64,000 bases of DNA from Austropuccinia psidii (taxonomy: Eukaryota; Basidiomycota; Pucciniomycetes; Pucciniales; Sphaerophragmiaceae). The notes below the pieces were generated by a model. That model ran no database searches and was not told the origin of the DNA. It worked only from the letters and a program-made list of their open reading frames with translations. The stretch spans positions 9,109,888 to 9,173,887 of the forward strand of contig JALGQZ010000014.1 in assembly GCA_023105745.1 (NCBI GenBank), given 5' to 3'. Each line of letters begins with the position of its first letter. Within the stretch, counting starts at the first letter, position 1. Positions 10,903 through 20,983 of the stretch are shown piece after piece. A program made the translations under genes and the position numbers.

Positions 10903-13215
10903 GTGATAGGCAGGGTGTTGCCCTCACACCTTTCCAATATAGACAGCACATTAAAAAACTCAAATCAGCAATATAACCCAAAACTATTCCCAAAATTCCT
11001 ACTTTGGAATTGGGATCTTGTTACCCACAGATTTACATTGGATCAAACCTTCCCAAATTATCATTCTCAATTGACCCAAAGAACATTTTCCACTCCACCA
11101 GGTCTAAATTCAATAGCACTGAAACCATACAGAAGGAGCAAAAACCTTCCCCCACAATACCTCGGAATGATAATATCTGCCATTCTATCCTTAATATATA
11201 ATATACCCCGCAGGGCTTCACACATTCTCACCCCTGCCCTGAACCTGTTTATTAAGTCAAGCATATCAAGCTCAGGTGGCAACTCCACTCCTGCATTCCA
11301 AATACCTCAAGATCCCAGTACCATTTCTGAACATCTCCAATTGGAGCCACTCATTGAAAACTATATATTTTGTCCTCAATGTTTCTTCCTTAATAGCCTT
11401 ACTGAATATGTCACAACTGACCAACCCCACTGTCAACACCATAATGAAGCAAATGATCATGATTCCCTTTGCACACAATTATTAGGCAATTTAATCAATT
11501 AGGTTAAACCCCACACCCAAAACACAACCCAAACCAAACAAAACTTTATCCCAAGAAGACATTTCATATATAAACCATTAAACAATTGGCTTTACAGCTT
11601 TATCCAGTGGTCTGATATAAGGGAAATTCTACAACAACATCAACAATCCCACAAAACTGAAGGTTCCCCCAAATGTAACATTCGGAATTGATTGGCCTGG
11701 AGATGCTTCACTGGCACCCAAAATATCAATGACCCTCATTAATATCAATTACAAGTGAATTGGACTTCTGATTTCATGTGGAATGGTTTAATGCGCATGG
11801 AAAGTCAATCTGCTTGGCCAGAATTGGACCTATTGTGCTAATTTGTCTTAATCTCCCCCCAAGTGAAAGATGGAAGCCAGAGAATCTCTATGTGTCAGGA
11901 ATCATCCCTGTTCCCAAGGAGCCAACTGGCCTTCCATTGAATGACCTATTAATGCCACTGATAAAGGAGTTCAAAGAACTGTGGCAAGGTTAAACTTTTT
12001 TCACCCACCTCAATGGGACCTTCAGGATCCTTTATCCACGTTGCCATCCTCATGGCCATTGTGGATGTGGTTGCCATGTGCAAGCTTACTGCATTTATTT
12101 CTCATTCAGGCAACCACTTTTGTAATTTTTGCACTATTCACCAGGTTCAAATTGAAGAAATTGGACATCAATTTCACTACACATACTCATACCCTAATCA
12201 TGAATCAACAATTGCAAAATGGATTTTGAAAGCCCCAAAACAATGACAAGCAATTTTCTATGAGTATGGAGTGTGATATTCAATTTTGGAAGGCCTTTGG
12301 TATTGAGATGCAACCATAATGGTTAATCTTTACCTAATTCATAATTTAATACTTGTAATTTTGAAGGATCATGCAACTTTCAAGCTGTGAATTGTGGAGG
12401 CCAAATCAAAAATATGCATCAGGTACTGCAGGAAATACAATTAATCCAACAGTCAGACTCAGATTCCATGACTGCCAACAGCTCTTTTGATCAAATCACA
12501 TTGAGAGAGACCTTCTTCCTGAGAAGAGAAGCAGCAAAAATTATAAATGGGTCACTTCCCACTACTTCCACCTGACAAAATTACTTCCCAACTCCCACCC
12601 CTCACACACAACATCCATCTAGTGGTTCTGTTGAGCTTCCCTCATTTGATGAAGATTACATCCCCTCTGAGTTGGATATCAGTGCACTGAGTGATCACCA
12701 GATCAAGGGTAAGGCTCTAGATCATCTCCAAAAAATCACATCTGATACCATAGTTCCATCATCATTGACAAGAGTACCCTTAAAAATGGGTTCCCCCTCT
12801 CATGGTAGCTTAAATGCCTCTGAATTGTCTCTTTATACAAGTTTTATGTTCCATTTTTAATGCTCAGTCAACAGATGGCATTAGATGAACGTAATTTCCC
12901 CAAGGAGCAAAAGCATGGTAAATCTGAAAGTTTGAAAATCAACTAACTGAGAATACATTCAATTTGATTAGTGCTATCAACATTGCCACCAGTTGGATGG
13001 TTTCAATGGATGATGCGACTGAATTTGCTTAAAATTGGAAAGGATTCGGCTGTCCAATAAACACCTGTTCCCAAAATAGAAAATTAAACCAAATCATCAT
13101 TTTGCTGATCATATTCCAGAACTCTTCCATCATTGGGGGCCAGCATAAGCCTCAGCCACATGGGGTATGAAGGCTTTATTTGAGTATTTGCAAAGATGCC
13201 AAAAAATAACAAAAT
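10903..13215 (+). pseudogene. Decayed Tnp2-type (CACTA/EnSpm-like) transposase
   Basis: Plus-strand pieces in order match the fungal Tnp2 transposase (Pfam family 02992) pattern as I know it. 10903-11502 carries a CPQCFFLN zinc-like motif. It continues in the same frame past one TAG at 11500 to YKPLNNWLYSFIQWSDIREI (about 11566-11625). Next come VEWFNAHGKSICLARIG and CLNLPPSERWKPENLYVSGI (about 11775-11993), and LTAFISHSGNHFCNFC (about 12085-12132). Then SPSHGSLNASE near 12800 and PNHHFADHIPELFHHWGP at about 13090-13140, followed by a stop. Frame changes at about 11700 and 12000 could include introns, but internal stops at 11500 and after HHWGP argue for a pseudogene. It would cut and paste a DNA transposon. 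No terminal inverted repeat was recognised. Confidence 0.75.
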
Positions 13216-14836
13216 ATGTATGTTGATTTGTAAGAGAAATATATTCACATTTATTATACACAGGAACTGACCAAGACTAACTTGTTGTAGCTCTATATAG
13301 ATGATATACATATAACCTTACTTCAACATATCTGTTGATGTTCCAACCTTTCTTTTCTCCTGAAATCCCCAGCAGCCTGATTTGAAATGAAACAAATTTT
13401 CAAATCAGAGCCCCCTCCCCCATTCAATCACCAAGATTATAATAAACCACTGTGCCATGACCAACAAAACTATGATTCCCTGGCTAATTCCTTACAGAAT
13501 TTTTATTCAACAAGGTAAAGAGTTGCATGCATCATCTTAAACACTACTGTACAATCCACAAGTAATCCCACTTCAATAATTGTCTTGCCTTGGTATTTTA
13601 CGGTTTCAAACATTAATATTGTTTAAAAATTATATTCAACTGAAGCCAAAAATGTCAGAAAAAGTGTGATCTGTTTTCTGAGGGGAAACCCATGAAAATT
13701 TGGTATTATTAACAGCAATGTTAAAGTCTCTGATCCACCTTTCATGCTGAACAATATCTTTCTTATCTTAAAAACCTTTAAATTTTATGTGACTTTCTTA
13801 CTAGATTGTCTAAATCTCAATATTTATGAATTAATTGGGTTTTATAATGAACACTTGATTATATCTGAAGAAGAAATATAAGATCACTGTGGATTGCATG
13901 ATAATGAAGTGATGCTATGTGGACTTCTTGTAATGATAAAGCTGTTATTTCATTATATGTAGTATATTATCTTTGCTGAAAGTATAGTGATAGAACACTG
14001 CAATTATCTCATGTTAATTAGGAATTTTTCTAGAAAAATAACTGCCTCAAGATTTGGGGACAGTAACATGCCATTGTGACAGGTACATCCCATTAGTTCA
14101 CAGGGCAACAAATCAATTACTATTTTGACATTGGGTATGTTGTAAAAAACCCAATTTCAATCATCAAATTACCCACACACTCACATATCACAGGATCTAA
14201 AATGACACAACTCTGCTATCATCACGTTGGAAGGGAAATAGGCTCATAATCTGAGTGAGCCTCAGAATTACATTGCGTCCATGAGAGTTTGAATGTTTGG
14301 AAGTCACATGAGGCTGGTCACATGCCCCTAGTGGGTGCTGTGTGCCTGTAGCTTTCAAAAAAAACCACACATGCTTTTGCCTTCTTGTGCATGTGTCACA
14401 TTTACACACCTGTTGCATTGTGCAGCTAGCTCCACAGGTACACCCGCAAATTTTATATTCTTCTTAACATCAGGCCCACATATGCTTTTCCTTTGCATAC
14501 ATGTGTCACACTTACACACCTGCACCCACTGTGGAACTCCTTTTAGTGTTGGATTGGATAATGCAGTCCTTGAGGGGAAAATAAAAGTTGAACAGGTTTG
14601 CATTGCTGAAATAATCCTGTAACTAAGGGTGCTCATGGGGTTTTAATTGACCCTCTGAATATACTAACCAATCTCCCTACAGAGGTCACAACTCAATATT
14701 GAATATTGTTGCTTTACAACTAAAGAAGACTTTTAAGAAGTCTCTATAGCACCTATTCAATAATCAGATGAGTCACTTATAAGTTAAAAAAGTATAAGAT
14801 ATAATGCTCCAATAATAATATAAAATCATTTAATGG
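13216..14836. other. AT-rich interval without a supported gene
   Basis: Stops in all frames apart from short frames. The only structure seen is a diverged direct repeat around 14380-14525. Some of the interval may be the 3' part of the DNA transposon that carried the Tnp2 relic, but no terminal inverted repeat was found. Confidence 0.5.
14370..14530. repeat. Two diverged copies of a ~110-bp unit, related to 57.5-57.9 kb
   Basis: The block CACATATGCTTTTCC / CACACATGCTTTTGCC followed by CATGTGTCACAYTTACACACCTG occurs twice, the shared CATGTGTCACA starting at 14390 and 14500. Closely similar wording (CCTCACATGATTTTGCC, then ATGTGT…CATATGCACCT) occurs at 57.54-57.70 kb. Both sites lie in the only non-LTR parts of the window. 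Confidence 0.6.
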
Positions 14837-16257
14837 TGTCAGGGTGACTCTATCATATAGCTTTGGAAAGATAATAAAGCCTATAACTCTGAGTGTGACA
14901 CGAAAATAATGATGATATTAGAGTTAGAATATGAGTGAAAGGGCTATAATAAAATAATTTAGTGATGGTGAGTACTGCTGATAGCCCTGGGTGCAGTGTT
15001 TGCCTGTTTGTTTACAATAGCAAACCCTACAATAATTGAGCTTAAAGTATACCTTTTAAATTTTAAGAGTACCACTTCCTTTTTTAAGAAGTTGTACCAC
15101 GTAAGAATATCAAGAACAGGATGCTGGATTTGCTTCCTGGTGAGGCAAAGCCTCCTTTTATCTTGTTCTGGGGTAGTGGGAGGTGGTTTACCTCTGCACA
15201 CGACCACAGAGTGAAAGTTTTCACTACTATGGGCTGATTTGTGGTTCTATATACTCAATACAGGCTAGTATTGGGTTGAAATGTGGTTTTAGAACCACAA
15301 GTAGTCATTTCTACCCTATACAGGGTGAAGATTTTCACCAATGGAGTTTACAGGTGTGTTCTGGTGCTCCTGACGCGTCAGAAACTGTACAGAACCTGTA
15401 TGTACCTCTGTATTTGACTTAAATATGAGGTATTGAAGTATAAATAAGCAACTGCGTCTGTTTGACACCTCATAATCATACTTATGGGATAGTATTCCAC
15501 TATAACGCTGTATTGGCCAAAGTGTGGGATTGTGACCTTAAAGCAGCCATACCTTTGTCATTTTTTGAAATATCAACCTCAAAATTGGTTCAGTGTGTAG
15601 CCCTGAATGTGTTCTACACAATGGTACCTCATTTGATATGGTTATCATCAAAAATGGCAAAGTTATTCCATGTACAAGGTTTTTTGTACATATGTATGTT
15701 TTGGCCAAAAGCTGTATTGGGCTTGTTTGCCCCATAGATTTTGTTCTAGTTGAGATATGAGGAAATGGATGAAACCATCAAATATCCCTGATTGTGCTCT
15801 TCCCAAAAAGACCCCACTTTAGGTATCTCACACTAAAACTGTAGAAGTTAGAGGAGAGGTGAATATTTTGTTCAGCCTTATTTCGTCTGAATTTGACCAT
15901 AAATTCAGTAATATGGGTGCTAGCCCAGTTTTTCTGGTACCATTGAATAGCACTGGCTTAGAGCTTCATTTTTCATACCCATTTGATGGGTTTAAGCCTT
16001 TTAATCTGTATTTCAGATGAGAGGTGGAAATTAAGGTTTATGCTCAGCAACAACTTTGAGCAGGAATAACTTTGTTATTCTTTGTCCTATGATGATGGGA
16101 CTTGTATATTTAGAAAGAGGTGAGTTTCCTCTTTCTTCTGATACCTTTTGAGCTAATTTGGCTCAGCTCCATGATTTGGTGGTATCTTGGCTATACCATT
16201 GATTTATGGTATATTGGCTGTCATGCTTGTGCTCTGTTTTTGAGTTGCAGGCTGACA
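14837..16257 (-). repeat. Element D 3' LTR
   Basis: Plus-strand start TGTCAGGGTGACTC, end GAGTTGCAGGCTGACA; 1421 bp. Related along its length to family-B LTRs (same termini, the hairpin at about 15281-15300, same order of blocks). The right copy shares the last ~930 bp. Confidence 0.9.
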
Positions 16258-16277
16258 TACCCTCCCTCTAAAAAAAG
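16258..16277 (-). other. Element D polypurine tract
   Basis: Minus strand reads a T run then AGAGGGAGGGTA next to the LTR, the same tract as in B1 (26486-26505) and B2 (55400-55417). It lies only a few bases beyond the end of the gag frame, which is why pol must be missing rather than overlooked. Confidence 0.85.
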
Positions 16278-16282
16278 GCTCA

Positions 16283-18522
16283 TCATTGATTAGACTTTCC
16301 TCTCTTCTTGGAGGTATTAGCATGGCTCATTTGACCTTGAGCCAACAACTTTCTTGTGGTCATACCCTCCCTGTCTGGTGGCTTATGTTTCAAACCATCC
16401 AGGTATTTGGTCATTGGTTTCCTCCTTTGGGAGTGGACTGAACCAATTTCCTCTATTACATGGCTCCCAAATTCCACCAAATATTCCTCATGGGGGCTGG
16501 GTTCACTGTATGAATTATCTCCACAGCCATTCCCCACACTATCAGAGTCAGATTCATGACCTTCTTGGTCTTTTCTTGTTTCTTCCTCCCTTGCAAATAT
16601 CTCTTCCCTGTCTTTGGGAGAATTTTCTGCATAGTGATTGGGTGATTCACAGTTGTGAAATCCTGTTGTGATTTTGGATTCTGAATCATGAGTTTCTTTG
16701 GCTTCCAGGGTTGGATTCTCCCTGTTATCACCAGTACTATGGCTATCGTATCTACCAATAGATGTTCTAATCCTTACTTCTTGCAAAGTATTGGATATTT
16801 GATCCAAGGTGGATTCTTTGGAGCATCTGCATTTTACTGCATGTTCTAAGTCTCCTGGTAGTTTGGTCAACAGTTTGTGATTTCTCATTTCTTTTCTTAT
16901 GTGAGGGTCAATGGCTATTAACCTTTTTGACTGTCTCAGACACCAATCATATGGATCTTTTTCCACTGTGTATCTATCATTTCCAAATTAAAGGGTTTTC
17001 TGCCATAGCCATGTATCATTTCTGTACTTTTTGATTATTTAGCTCCTCCACCATGGCCAGTTTTTTCTGCCATTGATTTCTTTCATTTGTGTGTTTACAA
17101 ATACTAACATGTCCTTTAAAAGCTGTATTTAATCTGGCAGTAATCCAGTAATCTGGTATACTTGGAACATCAGTGAACAGTCCATCAATATAATCTATGA
17201 GCTACATATGATCATACTCTCCAGTTCCAGAGAATTGGGGCAAGCTTGAGGCCTCAGGACGCTGTTTCAAGGCTTCCTTTTTAGTATAAGACATATTATC
17301 TCCATCTTGGTATTTTGATGGAGAACCTGCCTTATTCACCAATAAAGAATCTGGTTTGATGTCTTCCTGGTGGTATGGGGTGTTTCCAGAAACATGCCCT
17401 TGTGTTTGGGGTTTCATTTTTTGGCAGAAATTGAACAATTTGTCAATATCTTGATCCAGGTATTCCTTGTCCCTTTTGCAGTGATTTTGCTCCTCCAAGA
17501 CTTGATTTAGTCTTCTTTTGAAATCTTCTGAGGCTTTATACAATTCAATATAGTCCTCTTGAAGAGTATGAATAGTTTTGGTTTGTAAGGTACAAACCTC
17601 TTGTAAACTTGAAATACTTTCATGGAGTATTTCAAACTTTTTTTGAGTTTGTTCTACAAATTGGGAAAATTGTAACCATAGAGTATTACTACTTATGGTA
17701 CTCTCAGGTATCACAACATTGTTTTTCATCTGAGTGGAGATATAATTCCTTATCATAGGGCTGCTAGGTGCATTAGAAGTATTTACAACTGTTTGTTGTT
17801 TCTTTGTGCTTCTTGCAACAGGTCAAACAGTTTATGGATCATAGGATCTGACTCTTTCAGCCTCTGGTTGAAAGAAGTCTTGTTCTTGCCTTATGATCCT
17901 CTTCCTCTCCTGGATTCTATCTTGGATTGGAAAGTATAGTGACTCTGGGTCACTGATCTTCTGGTGCCTGAGTGGTGTGACACCACTAGGGAGTCTGGTT
18001 GGGTTACCAGTCCTCATGAGCCTGAAAGGGTCAGAGTGTGTTAGCTCTTGATCCATTTCTTGTCTATGATAAGTTCTTTGAAGAGTGTCTCTTTGAGGGA
18101 AATCTTCTGAATACTTCCTACAAGTTCTTTGTAGTGGGAATCTGGTTTGAATTTCCTGTCTGCCATTCCCCATTGGAGAATTTCTTGGAATATTTGATGG
18201 GTTAGAAAAGACTGTTCTATGCAAGCCATTCCTGGAGGTTTGCTGTTGAAACCCATCTTGGAAGGTGTAGAAAGGTTCATTTTGCCATGTATTATGACTT
18301 TGAACAACTTCAACTTCTCTCTTTTCCAGGCCTCTCTTCCAACTGATGGTTGTCTCTCTTTGTACGGAATAATCCCTTGGAAATCCAAAGTCTTTGGAAT
18401 GAGGTGGTATCATTTCTGATTTCTAAAGTGATAGTTTCAGCTAGTTGATTGAATCCTTTTGTTAGGAATTTATAAGTCACTTTGGACAAGTTATTATTGA
18501 AAATATCAATAATAAATATCAA
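16283..18522 (-). pseudogene. gag: Element D gag, broken, zinc knuckle degraded
   Basis: Minus-strand fragments correspond to family-B Gag. 17832-18413 equals the PEDLSQRDRLQRP-type frame. An alternative frame 18041-18388 equals the QWSMDNKRF-type frame. 17202-17756 is the coiled-coil-like region plus GTGEYDHM, ended by TAG where B1 has a Glu codon. 16283-16966 is the DPYEWCLRQSKRL and LEHAVKCRC block. The knuckle reads FHNCESPNHYAENSP, so the first and last Cys of CX2CX4HX4C are gone. The C-terminal ~80 residues, ending in a basic KRGKSNQ, differ from B1. The N-terminal exon is replaced by tandem repeats. Gag would package element RNA; this copy cannot make a complete protein. Confidence 0.84.
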
Positions 18523-19270
18523 TAAACTCTCCCCAATATATACTCTGTATATATTAAAAATATTAATAATAAAATATGGTTTGTATTTTATTATGAAGTA
18601 TTATTATTGAAATTATCAATAATAATGATAATAATCAATTTTTGACGCCAATTTGGGTAAAAAAATGAACTATAAGAGTTTTTCTGTAAGAAAAATTAAA
18701 ACAATATATACTTTGTATATATTATGAAAAAAAGATCAATAATAAAATATGATTTGTATTTTATTATTGAGTATTATTATTGAAATTATCAATAATAATG
18801 ATAATAATAAATTTTTTCACGCCAACTTGGGTGAAAAAATGAATTATCAGAGTTTTTCTGTAAGAAAAATTCAAATAATATATACTTTGTATATATTATG
18901 AAAGAAACAATAATAAAATATGGTTTTTATTTTATCGTGAAGTAGTATTATTGGTATTATCAATAATAATGATAATAATCAATTTTTCCCGCCAATTTGG
19001 ATGAAAAAAAAGAATTATCAGAGTTTTTCTTCAAGAAAAATTCAAAAAATATACTTTGTATATATCATGAAAAAAAAACCACAATAAAATATGGTTTCTA
19101 TTTTATTATGAAGTATGATTATTGATATTATTGATAATAATTATAATAATGAATTTTTCACGCCAATTTGGGTGAAAAAATGAATTATCAGAGTTTTCCT
19201 TCAAGAAAGATTCAAATAATATATACTTTGTATATATTATGAAAAAAAACAATAATAAAATATGGTTTTT
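18487..19270. repeat. ~172-bp AT-rich minisatellite inside element D, about 4.5 copies
   Basis: The block ACGCCAAYTTGGGTGAAAAAATGAATTATCAGAG-like (written here only in part) recurs, with its CGCC at about 18646, 18820, 18990 and 19161, a spacing of 170-174 bp. A second landmark, TATATACTTTGTATATATT, recurs five times (from about 18538 to 19221). Each unit also holds AT-rich palindromic runs such as ATTATCAATAATAAT. The array sits exactly where the end of the 5' LTR, PBS and leader should be. Confidence 0.9.
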
Positions 19271-19272
19271 AT

Positions 19273-20205
19273 TTGAAGATTTTCACCAAGAAAGTTTATT
19301 GGTGTGTTCTGGTGCTCCTGACGTGTCAGAAACTGTACAGAGCCTGTATGGACGTCTGTATTTGACTTAACTATGAGGTGGGGAAGTATAAATAAGCAAC
19401 TGCGTCTGTTTGACACCTCATAATCATACTTATGGGATATTATCCCACTATAAGGCTGTATTGGCCAAACTGTGGGATTGTGACCTGAAAACAGCCATAC
19501 CTTTCTCAGTTTTTGAGATATCAACCTTGAAATTGGTTCAGTGTGTAGATCTGAATGTGTCCTACACAATAGTACCTCATTTGATATGGTTATCATCAAA
19601 AATGGCAAAGTTATTCCATGTACAGGTTTTTTTGTACATATGTATGTTTTGGCCAAAAGCTGTATTGGGCTTGTTTTCCCCATAGCTTTTGTTCTAGCTG
19701 AGATATGAGGAGATTGATGACACCATAAAATAGCCCTGATTGTGCTCTTCCCAAAAAGACCCCACTTTAGGTATCTCACACTAAAACTGTAGAAGTTAGG
19801 TGGGAGATAAATATTTTGTTCATCCTTATTTGTTCTGAATTTGACCATAACTTCAGTAATATTCATGCTAGCCCAGTTTGGCTGGTACCATTGGATAGCC
19901 CTGGCTTAGAGCTTCACTCTGAATACCCATTTGATGGGTTTAAGCCACTTACTCTTTATTTCAGATGAGAGGTGGAAATTAAGGTTTATGCTCAGCAACA
20001 ACTTTGAGCAGGAATAACTTTTTTATTCTTTGTCCTATGATGATGGGACTTGTATATTTAGAAAGAGGTGAGTTTCCTCTTTCTTCTGATACCTTTTGAG
20101 CTAATTTAGCTCAGCTCCATGTTTCGGTGGTATCTTGGCTATACCATTGATTTATGGTATATTGGCTGTCATGCTTGTGCTCTGGTTTTGAGTCACAGGC
20201 TGACA
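19273..20205 (-). repeat. Element D 5' LTR, truncated by the tandem array
   Basis: Matches the right 930 bp of the 14837-16257 LTR and ends GAGTCACAGGCTGACA, followed by the AATGG duplication. In minus orientation the first ~930 bp survive and the last ~490 bp are lost. An antisense 91-codon frame (19410-19685) and a 209-codon minus frame (19237-19866) are open here; see findings. Confidence 0.88.
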
Positions 20206-20210
20206 AATGG

Positions 20211-20983
20211 TAAGTACTTAATAGTATAAGAGGTTGATTAAATATAATATTATTAATATATAGTATGAGCATAATTTCAATTTGATTTTATATCCTTTAT
20301 AATACTTGATGTATTTAGAGAGTGATTTTAATTATAGTATAGCAATAAGACCTTGAATAACTAAATGGTAAGGTACTTTTTCCTATAAATTTGATATTTT
20401 TTAAGTATATGAGTGATATAATATAATATAAGCTCAAGTGTTTATATAATAATAGATATTTGTAAGGGATTTTTCAATATGAAGATATAGTCAGAATATT
20501 TTTACTTTACAATATAGAGGTTATGGGGATAAACTCAATAGTATGAGTATTATTGATAGTATTATAGCTATAATACTAATAATTTCAACATGGGCTGGAT
20601 TCATGATATAATGTGAACCTCATGCTGACTTCAATTAATTCTAAATCACTATGAATTAAACCTATAAGTCTATGATAATTTCATAAAATAACTATATTGT
20701 CCTACTAGTAATGAATGGATGAATTATTCTCCTTGGTACATAATTGGGGCCATGAGGAAAAGAGGAAAAAATGAGGGAGAAAGGACCTCTATTTGTATTC
20801 TATGTATTATTATGTAATATGAGATGTTTTTGCTGGTGAGGAATTTTGAGATGGTGTCATTTCTTGGAGGTATTGAACCATATCTTCAGTTGATTGCAAT
20901 ATTTTCATGCATGATTATTTAATAGGGCTAAACATTTTTTGCTGATGAATTTTGGATGGTTTCATTTCTTCAAGGTATTACAA
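20211..20983. other. AT-rich spacer between elements D and B2
   Basis: No gene-like frame. A short diverged direct repeat is visible (ATTTCTTGGAGGTATT near 20860 and ATTTCTTCAAGGTATT near 20965). Confidence 0.5.

Larger units (their letters stand above)
14837..20205 (-). mobile_element. Element D: gag-only LTR retrotransposon (pol absent)
   Basis: Left LTR 14837-16257 and right partial LTR 19273-20205 are direct repeats. The element is flanked by a perfect 5-bp duplication AATGG (14832-14836 and 20206-20210). On the minus strand: partial 5' LTR, ~172-bp tandem repeats, gag without its N-terminus, then the polypurine tract and 3' LTR. No protease, RT, RNase H or integrase sequence occurs between gag and the polypurine tract. 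This is the layout of non-autonomous TR-GAG elements (family knowledge). It is related to but diverged from family B. Confidence 0.87.

Noticed and set aside
14355..14636. Overlapping ~95-codon frames on both strands with Cys pairs
   Set aside because: They coincide with a short direct repeat; the Cys pattern is produced by the repeated CACATGTGTCACA-type wording.
18487..19270. Regular ~172-bp spacing suggested a CRISPR-like array
   Set aside because: The whole unit repeats rather than a short repeat with unique spacers, and the context is a fungal retroelement; it is a minisatellite.
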